This document shows positions 11,909 to 22,992 of a DNA stretch of 64,000 nt, in pieces. The notes beneath the pieces are model-generated. The model did not search any database, was not told the origin of the DNA, and saw only the letters and a program-made list of their open reading frames with translations. The stretch spans positions 126,127,999-126,191,998 of the forward strand of contig CM066991.1 of NCBI GenBank assembly GCA_033977485.1. Direction: 5' to 3'. The DNA comes from Hydrangea macrophylla (lineage: Eukaryota; Streptophyta; Magnoliopsida; Cornales; Hydrangeaceae). Within the stretch, counting starts at the first letter, position 1. Every line of letters starts with the position of its first letter. The translations under genes and the position numbers were made by a program.

Positions 11909-12280
11909 ATCGGACTTAAAAAAAACAAATAAGACATGAAAAGACAAGAAGTGCCTGATAAGTCACCATGTTTTCTTAACCTTCTTGCTACCGCACTCTA
12001 TGTTTTGGTTCTTGACCAGGAACCTCAAAATAAATATTTAAAAAAGGAAACAGAAATTCATGTCCCTGTTGAAAAAAAGTCACTTGTTCAGCCAAAAAAT
12101 AGAAAAAAAAAAAAAAAAAAAAATTCTAAATGACTTTCTATTTTGTCTTCAATCCCCCCAAATTTTAGAACGAAGATAACTGTTCCGAAGATCAAGTGGT
12201 ATGAGAAAAAATGCTGTTAATGCGTCTCTTTAAGAGCACATACAAACAAGGTGATTGAAATACACACCAGCTTGGCGAGA

Positions 12281-13150
12281 TTAAAGGTAGGCTGAATAGC
12301 TATCTGGATTAGTGGAGGCTGATGGGGCAGTACTTCCAGTGGGATTTGCCTGATACATTGATGGTGAAACAGAAGAGGGGGCACGATTCGAACCGGGGGC
12401 TGCAATTCCTCCTGGAACAGTTGTGGGGGCATTCAAAGTGGGTGGCCTTGGAAGACCATTTATTTGCACAGGCAAGGTAGGAGCACCTGGTGACAGAGCT
12501 ACAGTTGGTGCCATTGATGGAATTGCCCCATAACCTGCCAAAGGCCAAAAAAGAGTTTGAGACTTAGATGCAATCTATTATAGCTGAAATAGGAAAGAGG
12601 AGCAGACCAGCATCGGTATATAAAATAGCTTGGGACAGGAAAAAAGCCAAAGACAAAATAAAGGAACTAAATAAAATTTGCACATTTCATAGCTTTGTAA
12701 GGTGGTAAAACCAATTGCAGGCAAATTTTGGGTTAATACTGCTGCAGACAACTACTTAGCCATTTAATTGAAAGAATAAAGAATGAAACCTCACAAACCA
12801 AGACAGAAGACGGGGATCGTTTGAATGAAAATGTAGAAGTCCTAAACTTAAAAAGGTAAAGTTTAGCAGTTTAAAGTTCAGCTTCAACAGTTACGAATTT
12901 AAATACCTATTCATCCCAGAGAAGTGAAAATGCCAATATGGATTAAAGAGGAGGATTTGGGATTTGAACTGTATCCTACTGGTTGAGTAATACAAGGGCA
13001 ATATTGATGGGAAATTACCAGAACTCAAAATAAGGAAACAAAAGAACTTACATATAAATATATGTATATATTATATTCCAGCACATGGGACGTTAACACG
13101 AGTTCCCAAACATGTCAGGAACCAAAAGCAAAAAAAAAGTGGGATATGTT

Positions 13151-13190
<40 letters not shown>

Positions 13191-13846
13191 AGTGCGGAAC
13201 TAGGAATTTGTCTTTGGAGGTGCCGAGTTACTATTTATGTTATCTAACAATGACACACGGGGTTCGGGGGCAGTGCTCCCGAGACGATTTTTTTGGTTCC
13301 ATTTATACATGAGTATACTTTTTTTCTTTCTTTTTTCTTATTAGTAAGACTACAAATTTACTATGTAAGGTTATTTTGTGTGGTGGGTTGAGTTTATCAT
13401 AATGAGTGGTATAATTGTATAGAGTAACGCTATTCTGCTCAAATCTTGTATCCCAAATGATTCTCAAACATATGTGGTTGAAGTTAAAAGTTGAAAGCAA
13501 CAATAAAATGGTTTAAGGTGACTAAGGGAGTAGCATATTTTTTTGTTTGGGGTTGCCAGAAACAACAAAATATGAGTAGCAGCAGATTCTTTTTGTTTGG
13601 GGGGTGCCAACAGACAACCAAATATGAGGCATAGCACACATACATGTATATTAGTAAAACCAATTTACCACATGTGAGGGGTGCCATGGCACCCCCCACT
13701 ATACACTTAGTTCCGCCTCTCTCTCTCTCTCTCTCTCTCTCAAAGATCTCCCTCAACCTAACTACTCTTATCTTTCCCCTCTCAAATATGACTTTCTTCT
13801 TCTATCTCCCTGTATGTCTTTGGTACTCCTATCCTTTTCTCCCTTG

Positions 13847-13877
<31 letters not shown>

Positions 13878-16833
13878 CCACACACACACACACACATTAA
13901 AGAAATAACCTTTCATTTTTCAGAATGCAAGTCTGCATCAAACAGGAACTTATCGTGGACGGTAAAAAATGTATCCACATAACCCGCCCACCTCATTTAC
14001 TTTCTTAAAGTTCAAAATTGAAATTCAAATACATAAATTACATGCAAACACTTCCATGTGACTCGTCAATATCCAAAAAGAAAATGATGCAACATGAGTC
14101 ATCATTCGTCAATATTGGCAGCAAGAACAATGGGGTTGGCAGAGGCCCCAGAAAACACTCACAGTAGGAAGCCCGTCAAAGCACAATAAGAAAAAAGTCA
14201 CAAAAAAAAAAAGGACAATTGTTTTTACGCGCAAAAAAAAGAGAGAAGGATTTTATTATAGCAAACAAGTCACAAGAAAAAGGTTAATCAGAATTGGTAG
14301 TGTTGTAGATCATACAGCCTTGTAGGACAAGGTCTACTACGCAACCAAAAGAAAGATCAACTGTAGCCATCATCTTGATTTATTTAGAAATTGTATTTCG
14401 AAGAGCTTCTTAAACCTTAGAAAGGCAACGTTTACCCCCTTGGTCCAAACATTGCTCTACCTTGGGTGACTGCAATTGATGGCCTTGATTCTACTGACTG
14501 GCAGTCAGTATGAAAATAATGCAGTTACTTAGCGTTTGAGGTTGTAAAATGCGTACTGGACCCAGGACATTGTGTCATGTAGAACGAGGTGACAGAGAGA
14601 GGGGATGGAAGTGAAAGGGGAAGATGTTAGAGTTTACTTTGCTCCCGGGAGAGAAAGTGGAAGGGAAAATAAGAGAGTAGGGAAAGCGCTCGCTCTAGGC
14701 CTTGCATGTTATTCCCTTCCAAGTGTGGGTGAAAGGGATTCTATAATTTGTTCAAAATATACCCTTCAAGCACCATCATTCCCGAAAATCCTTTTGCTCC
14801 TTTTTTTTTTCCTACTTCAGACAAACACGTACACAAAAACAGAAAAAAAAAAAGAAAAAAAAAAGCAAAGAAAAAAAAAAGAAAAAAGAGAGATGAAATG
14901 GGAAGGATGCAATATATTCCAATTGTCGGTTGGAGAGTAAGTGGAAGGGAGTAGGAGACCCCTTCAATCTAGGCCCACCATACGATTTCCTTCCAAAAGT
15001 GGGAGCAAGGAGAGAAAAGGCCTCTTAACTTCGTTCAGATCTTACCCTTCAAATACCATCATTCTTTAAAATCTAAGGCTGTGGTAGCAATATTATTTTC
15101 CTTTCCTTCTCCACCTATGAAAGAAAAGGATGGAAGGACCTGTTTGTTGACTAAATGATAATTCTTCTAAAACTCAAAACTCCCCTTCCTTCCACTTTCT
15201 CTTTTCCTACCAAACAAAGCATAAACCTTGCAAGAATTCAATCACACACATTAGCACCCCACAAATCGACATATAGATACATATTTGGTTACCTGGAGCA
15301 CCAGGAATAGGTCCTGGCAAAACCGGAGGTCTAACTCCTGAGACCAATGGTGAAGGTACAGCACCAGGAATTGGCATCACGGGTAGCGGTAGCATAGGTA
15401 GGCGGGGCCGTAAAGCAGAAAGATGAGAAGTATAAGCCGCGCTCCCTTGCTGGAATGCTGCGGTTTGCCCAAGATGTTCCTTAATCTTCTGATCGATCAA
15501 AATTTGCGTTTGTTGCTCCTCAAACTGTTGATAATATGTCCGCACATTTGCCTAAGTGCAATAAGACCATTGGCTAAATTATTAGCTTTGACATAAAAAT
15601 TCGTTGTAGATTCCTATTTTAGAGGGTACCTTGTGTTTGTAACCTGAATTGTGCTGCTTTCTGACAGAAGGCTGATAGAATAAAAGAAATGGTTAAGACA
15701 TAGATCTTTTTAATTCTAAAAGCATAAAGAGGTTGAGCATTAGAATGTCTCAAAGTGAAGATGTTGAGAGTCTCAAGAAAATACGACGATACAAGTTAAA
15801 CAGTAGGAATCCTAAAATCTATATAAAAAGGAGAATGTAAGGTCAAATTCCAAAAAAGCTCAGTAAATGAAAATATAGGCAAATTAACAGCATAATGTTC
15901 CTTCGAATTAAAAAGGGCAGCCCAGTGCATGAGGCTCCCGTCATTGCGGAGTCTGGGGAGGGTGAGATGTACTTAGCCTTACCCCTGGAAGCAGAAAAGC
16001 TGTTTCCAGATTCGAACCCGTGACCTCCATATCACAATGGAACAACCTTCCGTTGCGCCAAGGCTCCCCTTTTATAAGGTTCCTTCTAATTAAGACAAGA
16101 AAGTCATAAAACTTTGTTACAATTCATTTTTTTTCTTTTCAAAAAGAAAATAAAATGTCCAACTCAACTCAACTAAACAAAACAAAGCCCCTTCTCCAAG
16201 ATCACACAATCTTGACCAAAAAAACCCCGTTTCTAAGTTTTTCTCCGTCTAAGGCCGTAACTCACCAAATCCCGTGCTATCACATATTTCGACATGACTT
16301 CAACCCTTGTGAAGTTTTGTCTTACACATCCCCTTACTCACTTGTAACTCATATCTAGGATAACACAGTAATGGGAATGGAAATCAAGGACACCTTCACA
16401 CAATACAAAGTTTTATAGACACTGACATTGATCAATTCCCCATTATATAAACAATTTTGAATTGAAAAACAAAGTAAAAAACTTGCAAGGACCCAACTTA
16501 CCGCAATTCTCATAACCGTCGACATGTATATTACCATGAAAAATAATTTTCTATTGTTAACAACAAATAAGAGGAAAATCTATAAAGTAAAAGAGCCCCA
16601 AAATTGAAAACTTACAGAATCATGGGTCAAGTGTGTGTCGCAATAGTCACAATAATACCTGCAATAATAACAAGAAAAATGCAACAATAAAACACAATTG
16701 CTCTATGTAGTATCTATATATATATATATATATTCTATACATACAATAGCAATTCTACAAATATTTTCGTCTATACAATCAATCCTCAAGCATCTGCATT
16801 CGTTATATATAAAATTTTTTCATACCGAGGCAT
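12281..16833 (-). CDS. U1 small nuclear ribonucleoprotein C (U1-C), five exons, 201 aa
   Basis: Exons on the - strand: 16826-16833, 16616-16658, 15630-15671, 15293-15551, 12281-12534; they sum to 606 nt with all junctions in frame and GT..AG introns. U1-C is a core protein of the U1 snRNP in the nucleus and helps U1 pair with 5' splice sites. The N-terminus MPRYYCDYCDTHLTHDSPS carries the matrin/U1-C zinc finger with Cys6, Cys9, His24 and His30 all present, followed by KANVRTYYQQFEEQQTQ, the family signature. The C-terminal half is low-complexity Pro/Gly/Met-rich (PGAPG, SPSMYQANPTG), as in plant U1-C, and the length of about 200 aa is normal. The first exon codes only eight bases, so a simple frame search misses the start. 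Introns 1-4 are 167, 944, 78 and 2758 bp. Intron 2 holds a SINE and intron 4 holds microsatellites and an unclassified repeat. It looks intact and functional. Confidence 0.95.
13152..13188. repeat. CT microsatellite in U1-C intron 4
   Basis: About 18 CT units directly before the unclassified repeat that starts at about 13190. Confidence 0.85.
13190..13722. repeat. unclassified repeat with inverted ends, copy B
   Basis: The left part reads TGCGGAACTAGGAATTTG, then GGGGCAGTGCTCCCGAG and TTTTTTTGGTTCC. These words match copy A at 2600-2792 on the other strand. The right end, complemented, reads GGCGGAACTAAGTGTATAG, so the block has imperfect inverted ends. Both ends abut CT microsatellites (13152-13188 and about 13718-13741). 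It may be a MITE-like element or two insertions of the same family in opposite orientation. Confidence 0.4.
13846..13899. repeat. CT then CA microsatellite in U1-C intron 4
   Basis: About fourteen CT units followed by about nine CA units. The rest of intron 4 (13900-15292) is AT-rich with A-rich and purine-rich stretches near 14600-15000, and no coding sequence seen. Confidence 0.85.
15912..16078 (-). mobile_element. Au-like SINE in U1-C intron 2
   Basis: Read on the - strand it starts GGGGAGCCTTGGCGCAACGG, a tRNA-like box A, and has box B GGTTCGAATC about 40 bp later. It ends in the GGGCTGCCC-type tail typical of the plant Au SINE family. A 15-bp target duplication with one mismatch flanks it: GTTCCTTCGAATTAA (15897-15911) and GTTCCTTCTAATTAA (16079-16093). 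It is in the same orientation as the host gene and makes no protein. Confidence 0.85.
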
Positions 16834-17067
16834 TGCGTATGATCAAAATTCGATCACCTGCACTCACATAAACAATTGAAGCCAAAAAGCTTAAGAACAA
16901 CGTGATTTTAACTATTCGTAAAGAGAGAAATCAACAATCACACATTCACTGAATAACATCGATGTGATTCTAGATGTAATGAACAGACAGACACATAATT
17001 ACACACAAAAAAATATGTATAAAAAATTTGAGTTCTAAGAACGCAAGGTACAGTGTTTGAATACTCA

Positions 17068-17113
17068 AGAGAGAGAGAGAGAGAGAGATAGAGAGAGAGA
17101 GATAGAGAGAGAG
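17068..17113. repeat. GA microsatellite in U1-C leader/promoter
   Basis: GA repeat with two interrupting T bases, 235-280 bp upstream of the U1-C start codon. It reads as CT on the gene's sense strand, as in the other host gene. Confidence 0.8.
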
Positions 17114-17189
17114 AACCTTCAGATCAGGTCGGAGCCCGATCGGACCGGAAGGAATGATCGGACCGGAGAGATAACAGGTTCTGGAACGT

Positions 17190-17875
17190 TTTGGAAGGTT
17201 CTAGTTGGTGTCACTTCTTTGTTCTTCTAATCTTCTTCCCCCCACCCCCACCCCTTTTTTATCTTATTTATTTATGGATACCTCCCCTAGGTTTGACTTT
17301 ATATCAATGATTATTTCTATTAGTTGGATTAATATTTTCATTGGTGCTGTACTGCTGTTTGAGTTCTTTTACATTTGTGTTTTAATCATGGAGGTTCTAT
17401 TCCTATTTCAAAATTGAACTAATGCACTCCATAGTGCTACTGACATATCATGCAATCAATGCATTTCATGGAATACACTAGTTCACATCCATGGAGTGAA
17501 TAGCAATACCCTCCAGTTATGCTATGTTTGGTTGGAAGAGGAAAATGAATGAGAGGGGAGGAGGAAAAAGAGGAAGGAAGAGGTTATGATCACTTGTTTA
17601 GTAATATGGAAGACATGAGAGAGGGAAAGAGAGGAGGGATGCTACTTCCCTCCGAACCCACAATTGTCAATCCATCCAAAAGTGGACGGATTTGGAGAGA
17701 GAAAGAAAAAGTTTATCTAATCTTTTAGCTTTTTTGTCCTAAAAAGTAATGACATTCTGCTTCAATATAATAGATTAATGGATAAATATTATCTAGACCC
17801 TCTGAGGTTTGCTCTAATCACATTTAAACCCCCTCATGTTTCAGTAGTATCACCTAGACCCCTGAGGTTTGAGGT
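17190..17875. other. intergenic DNA upstream of U1-C, no gene seen
   Basis: A purine-rich 'gaggggaggag' stretch lies around 17540-17640. A 'gacccctgaggttt' stretch lies at 17790-17870, a word set often seen in plant dispersed repeats. The last five bases, GAGGT (17871-17875), are the presumed target duplication of the next element. Confidence 0.4.
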
Positions 17876-19136
17876 TGTAGTAACCTGTATTTTCATGTTT
17901 AAATTGACGATTTAGACTTCGTGTGCGATTTTAGCGAAAATTGCTCATATGAGTATTTTGGCCATTTTCCCAATTTTATAAGTCATGAATTGAAAATATA
18001 ATTTTTTGGGAAAGTTGCGTGAGATTAAATGATTTGGTATTCGTGTTGGAAGTTAAGATTTTTCGATCTCCGTTTAGAAGATATATCGGTTTCAGTACTT
18101 TTCACATTTAGTTGAATCCTAACTAACTTGGTTCAAATCCAACCGACGTGGGGACCAAGCAAAATATTTAGTTGCTACCTAACCTAAATAATCTTGACCA
18201 CCAAATAGACTACCTAACCTAAGCTAACCAATCCTGCCCATCCAATTCATTTTGGTCACCAAGAAGCTTAGCCTATAAATATGGATGCTATGCTTCATTT
18301 CTTTTACACTAAATTTCATAGAGGTCAAAGAGAATTTCTAAGAGCAAGTTAGAGGAAGAAGAATAAGAGAATTGTTTGGGAGTTGCTCAACATCATTTAT
18401 AGGTACCGGATTGTATACAATATGCCTTCTAATTCTCCGGAGTATTTGTTGTTATTTCTATTTGTACTCTTTTGCAGTTTTGTTGTGCTTTCATTTGGAA
18501 TCCATGAATGTGTTGTTATTGGTCTAAAGGGTCCAAAAGCAATAAGCACCTACCAATATACCAACAGACCTCAGGGACCGACGTACTGGAGACGGGTGAG
18601 GTGAAGTGAGGTGGCTCTTTGCTGTGTGACTTCTTTGGTGAGAGCGATTGAGTAAGCGGTTGAGTAAGTGCTATGGAACTGAATGGTTCATGAGCATGGG
18701 GCACCTATTAACAGGCCAACAGGCCCTAGGGACCGACGTACTGGAGACGGGTGAGGTGAGGTTGGTGGCCTTTGCTGTGTGACCAAGAGGAACCTGGTAT
18801 GATGCTCTTAGTATGAGCGTTTGGGTAGTGTGAGCAGTTGGGTTGTGAGACTGGTCAATTGATTTGATGTCGTGCTATTTATTTGTTTGTTATTATCCTT
18901 TTGAGCCTTTATTATTCCTATCATATTGTATACTTCTCGGTGTGGTTTTTAGATGCAGGTAGTGTCGGTAAACGAAGCCTGGAAGGGAGATACGACTAAG
19001 GATGATATAGGGGATCCGTGGAGAATATGGACCTGTTAGGAGTTTTAAAAAATGTTGTACTTTTATTTAAAGAATCAAAGTGTAATTCATTTTATTTTTT
19101 CAATGGAAATACGCTTTATTTTTGCGGGGTGTCACA
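17876..19136 (+). repeat. 5' LTR of the older chromovirus-derived element
   Basis: It begins TGTAGTAACCTGTATTTTC and ends GGGGTGTCACA. It is 1261 bp against 1781 bp in the young copy because it lacks the tandem repeats found there, and its middle part differs. A TATA-like box TATAAATA lies at 18274-18281 and a stretch matching the young LTR (about 18380-19136) follows. Confidence 0.82.
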
Positions 19137-19138
19137 AA

Positions 19139-19151
19139 TGGTATCAGAGCC
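19139..19151 (+). other. primer-binding site (tRNA-Met)
   Basis: TGGTATCAGAGCC two bases after the LTR end. Confidence 0.85.
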
Positions 19152-19315
19152 TGTCCCCAGCCGGAAGTGTAGGACTATATCGAGGTTTGATAGTCTACAT
19201 CGCCTAGGAGGAGTCAGAGAAGGTAGAAAAATATTTGCTTTACAAAACAAAACATACTATATTTGTTTTAAACATTATTTTAAGAAATTTATGAAGTTAT
19301 TTACCAAATACTTTT

Positions 19316-20509
19316 TGTTGGCCCCAAAAAGGAAACCTTAGAGGGGGGGGGGGGGGGGGGGGGTGAATAAGGTTTTAAAAAATAATTTAATAATTTGTTC
19401 AAATTGATTGCCCAAATAAAAAATCGCAAAAGCAAAGTAAAGTACAAGAGAAGAGATACTTTGCAAACCGATTTTTAGGTGATTCGGGAAACCGCACGCC
19501 GCGCCCTACTTCCACCCCTCAAGAACACCTTTTGAGGATTTCACTATCACAATCTCCTTTGGGTGAAGATTAAACCCTTACAATCTCTTCAAGGAAGAAA
19601 ATCCTCTTCACTTGAACTAGGGTTACACCAACCCTTAATACACACTACCTTTATAAATAGGATTTGATACAAGAATTGAAGACTCTCTCAATAGAGTGGA
19701 TGAATACAAGATTTAAGCTCCACAACAAATTGCTCTTAAGATATACAAATGAAGACTAGAGCAATAGAATTTATGATCTCACCAAACTAGGGCTCAAGGA
19801 ATAAATGTGATGAAGTTTTTGGTTGGATTTTTCAAAAAATGTGTCTTAAATGAAGTTCAAATAAATGTATTTATAGCTTCCTTTGGATTTCCAACCGTTG
19901 GAAGTAGTTGGGGGAAATTAATACTTCATTAAATGCAGCTAACTAGCCGTTACTGTGTTTATCGCAGTCATTCAGTCGACTGACTTCACAGGGCAGTCGA
20001 CTGATTTTCAAAAGGGTATAGTAAAATACAAAGCTCAGTCGACTGCGTCGCGAGGGCAGTCGACTGGATTGTACACATATAATATCTCTGTGTACCCAGG
20101 TCGACTATTCAGTCGACTGGATGATCAGTCGACTGAAACGACATCACAGTCGACTGCTCTTTGTAGATTTTCAAGGATATGATGGGTTAACTATGTGAAA
20201 CCTTTTTCCAATCAAATTTGAGCCCTTAAGTAAGATGTTCACATAAATGAATTGCTTACATAGAGTCCTAAAACAATGATTAAAACAAGATTCTTCAACT
20301 TGTAAAGCTCCGTTTGGCTTGTAACTATTTGAGCACAAATCACCAAGACTTTATGTAGTGAGAAGATATACGATCAAGTGAACATATATTGAGGTCTGAT
20401 GTTTCCTGCGACTTAATCAACTTAAGATCATTAGAAAATACAACTAAGTAGTTTGTTAATCATCAAAATTATTCATTTAATCTAGTGGATCAGCACTTTG
20501 GGGCTAACA
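19316..20509 (-). repeat. SIRE 3' LTR, 1194 bp
   Basis: On + it runs from TGTTGGCCCC to GGGGCTAACA, an imperfect inverted terminal repeat with TG..CA ends. A polypurine tract adjoins the right side. It contains a G homopolymer near 19342-19363, a TATA-like CTATAAATA on the - strand at 19868-19876 and a cluster of CAGTCGACTG palindromes. Confidence 0.85.
19973..20157. repeat. GTCGAC palindrome cluster 1 (in SIRE LTR)
   Basis: Eight GTCGAC cores within 185 bp, most as the 10-bp palindrome CAGTCGACTG. The spacing is irregular, so this is not a simple tandem array. On the - strand the cluster lies upstream of the LTR's TATA-like box. Confidence 0.85.
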
Positions 20510-20510
20510 A

Positions 20511-20523
20511 TCTCCCCCTTTTT
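20511..20523 (-). other. SIRE polypurine tract
   Basis: On the - strand AAAAAGGGGGAGA lies one base from the 3' LTR start. Confidence 0.85.
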
Positions 20524-20952
20524 GATGATGACAAACTACTTGTTGCCCATGAAAAACAGCAACATAGACAATTAATCATAGACAACATAGGATATTAATA
20601 ATCTCATTGTTTGCAACTTTTCTCCCCCTTTGGCATCAACAAAAACAGATAAGGAGGCAGAGCTCCCCCTAGGATGATGCAAGAAACAATATATAAACAG
20701 GTCGGAAATTATAAAAAGAATCAACATATTTCCGAATAGAGCCACAAACAACACTAGAGATTGTATTAACATAGAAGTTTGTCATATAAACACTTAAATT
20801 TCCAAGAGAAAAACTATACAGCCAAAAGAGAGTTACAGAACAAACTAGTTATGTCAAGATCCAAAAAGAATTGTAAGATCAGTAAATTTGCAAAATCACA
20901 ATGACCATTTATCTATCCAAAATCTTGTCCAAACACACTAGGAAAGACACAA

Positions 20953-22251
20953 TCAAAAGTGTAAGCGAGTCCGGATAATACGAATCTCCTCACGAGCATC
21001 ATCAACAGAAGCCTGAAGAGACGATAGACGACGATCAAGAAGCTCTTGAGTAGCAGCAGTAGAAGTGCGCAAAGTATCCAAAGAGCCACCAATCTCAAAA
21101 ACATCGGCTCGTAAGGATGCGATAGCACGCTGATGAAGCTCAACTGCCTCCTGTTGAGAGGAAGATAAGGAAGCCTGCATAGTCTCAAGGGACTGGGTGT
21201 GAGAGACAGAAAGAGAAGAGATGGAGGTAGAGAGGCTCAGAACCTGAGCGGAAAGAATGGATAGCTGCTCCAAGATGTTAGGAGCGGGTGTATCAACAAC
21301 AGGAGGAGGTGGAGGAGTGGAAGATGAAGACGGATGAGAAAAAGGAGTAGGAATGGAAGGGGTAGAAGCAGTAGGAGTTGTGGGATCAGCAGAGACCTTG
21401 GAAACAAAAGCATTTCCCACGAGTTTGTATCCCATTAGGGATAGTATAGTGGAAGAGTAGAAGTCAGTGGAAATGGGGTCATGACGATCAAATTCATCCT
21501 CCAAGGGAACCTTGAAGTGCCGAAAAATAGTAGTCAAAGCAAAGCCATAAGGTGAAGAACTGGTTTTGGACTTCTTTTGACATTCACAAATGTGGCGGCA
21601 AAAGAGATACGGCAAATCATAAGATTTATTTTCAAGAAGGCACCAAATTAAAAAGACATCCAAGAAAGAGACAGAATCTCGACCGCCAGCACGGGGCAGA
21701 AGGGTATAGGTGAGAAGATGGTGAATAAGACGTGCCTCAAAGGTTAGGGCAGAAGCCTTGGGCTTCACGGGATATGACAACTCATTGTTGCCGGTGATAA
21801 GACGGCAAGCAATAAGAGGGTCGAATCCGTGCCCTTGATTCCAAGTATTAATATTATATTCAGTAATATCTCCACGACGGATATGAAAAATAGAAGAAAT
21901 AGAGTCTGGATTCAAATGAATTTTAACACCACGAACGAAAGAGTTAAGGGAGTCTGCATGATGTCCAAAAGTCATATTACAATAAAATTCCTTAACAAGT
22001 GTGGGATAGCAAGACTGGCTAAGACTAGTAAAGAGATGCCATCCTACATGTTCTAGTAGAAATCCTAGTCGAAGATTAGCGGATTTAGAGAAGGGAATGG
22101 GAAGAATCTTACCAAAAACTACGTTCCTGTGTGAGAAGACTTCATCAAAGCTTTCTTGCTCCTCTTGAGTGGGGAAGCACTTGGCTTTGGTTGCCTGATG
22201 AGCAGAGGATGGACCACTTGCAGGGGTCTTCCTTTTGAGCTTGGGAGCCAT
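20953..22251 (-). CDS. SIRE env-like / plant-transposon-domain protein, 432 aa, uninterrupted
   Basis: It starts MAPKLKRKTPASG at 22251 and ends with a stop at 20953. Residues about 25-270 look like the 'putative plant transposon protein' domain found in extra frames of plant retroelements: EFYCNM, FVRGVKIHLNPDSIS, HIRRGD, then hydrophobic helices with LIHHLLTYTLLPRAGG. Residues about 290-330 are a Ser/Thr/Pro-rich linker, and about 335-430 form a predicted coiled coil (LEQLSILSAQVLSLS, LHQRAIASLRADV, LDRRLSSLQASV). The position between pol and the 3' LTR, with a C-terminal coiled coil, matches SIRE env-like frames. Whether it acts at membranes is unproven, and I see no clear signal peptide. 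It is open although pol of the same copy is broken. Confidence 0.75.
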   Translation of the reverse strand: MAPKLKRKTPASGPSSAHQATKAKCFPTQEEQESFDEVFSHRNVVFGKILPIPFSKSANLRLGFLLEHVGWHLFTSLSQSCYPTLVKEFYCNMTFGHHADSLNSFVRGVKIHLNPDSISSIFHIRRGDITEYNINTWNQGHGFDPLIACRLITGNNELSYPVKPKASALTFEARLIHHLLTYTLLPRAGGRDSVSFLDVFLIWCLLENKSYDLPYLFCRHICECQKKSKTSSSPYGFALTTIFRHFKVPLEDEFDRHDPISTDFYSSTILSLMGYKLVGNAFVSKVSADPTTPTASTPSIPTPFSHPSSSSTPPPPPVVDTPAPNILEQLSILSAQVLSLSTSISSLSVSHTQSLETMQASLSSSQQEAVELHQRAIASLRADVFEIGGSLDTLRTSTAATQELLDRRLSSLQASVDDAREEIRIIRTRLHF

Positions 22252-22505
22252 GAGATACCAAAAAGGAAGGTTTAGAGGGAAAGAGAGCGAGAGAACAGAG
22301 ATGATAAGTTACAGAGGAAGGAGATGAAGGAGTTGAGGCTAAGGAGTTCAGATGAGAGGAGGAAGGAGAAGAGTAAAGGAAAGGATAGAGAGGATATGGA
22401 GGATTTAGGATGGGAAAGAAAAAGAAAACAAGAAAGGGAATTTTCGGAAGAAGAAGAAGTGAAGAAAAAAAAATGAAGGCGCGATATATATAGAATATAG
22501 AGAAG

Positions 22506-22714
22506 CAGTCGACTGCATCGCATAAGCAGTCGACTGAATATCAAATTAGGGCACAAAATATTGGGGCTAACAATGTCTCAGTCGACGCCGAAGTCGACTT
22601 AAGTGGGCAGGGATTAGATATGCTAAAAAAAGTCGACGCCTCAGTCGACGGGAGTAGGCAGGGATTTAGTGCGCAAAAACAGTCGACGCCACGGTCGACA
22701 CCTCAGTCGACTGT
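22506..22714. repeat. GTCGAC palindrome cluster 2 (between SIRE pol and env-like frame)
   Basis: Nine GTCGAC cores in about 210 bp, upstream of the env-like frame on its strand. Some are CAGTCGACTG, others CAGTCGACGCC. Confidence 0.85.
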
Positions 22715-22762
22715 GTTGGTTAGAATGACACAGAAAGAGATCATGAGTCCAGAAACAGAATT

Positions 22763-22992
22763 TTATAGCACATCACTCAAATAGGACAAGCCTAATTCTC
22801 TTCTAATAACACAAAGACGTTCTTCGGGAAGAGGTTTTGTGAAAATATCAGCCCATTGACGATCGGTGTTGATGAAAACAAGATCAACATCCCCCTTTTG
22901 AACATGATCGCGAATAAAGTGATGACGAATCTCAATGTGTTTAGTCCTTGAGTGTTGGATAGGATTTTTGGATAAACATATGACACTAGTAT
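22763..22992 (-). pseudogene. SIRE pol fragment: end of RNase H
   Basis: The - strand translation from 22992 gives TSVICLSKNPIQHSRTKHI, then IRHHFIRDHVQKGD and WADIFTKPLPEERL, the conserved C-terminus of Copia RNase H. It ends in TAA at 22763-22765. It continues the frame that stops at 58464, across the inserted block. Confidence 0.88.

Larger units (their letters stand above)
17876..19315 (+). mobile_element. older copy of a chromovirus-derived non-autonomous LTR element, truncated by insertion
   Basis: It consists of one LTR (17876-19136), a Met-tRNA primer-binding site (19139) and about 175 bp of internal sequence. It stops where the SIRE LTR begins at 19316. The LTR ends and the internal sequence match the complete young copy at 59004-62810, including the same short internal region. 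The remainder (end of the internal region and the 3' LTR) should lie beyond the right edge of the window on the far side of the SIRE element. Five bases CTTTT (19311-19315) are the likely target duplication of that insertion. Confidence 0.8.
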
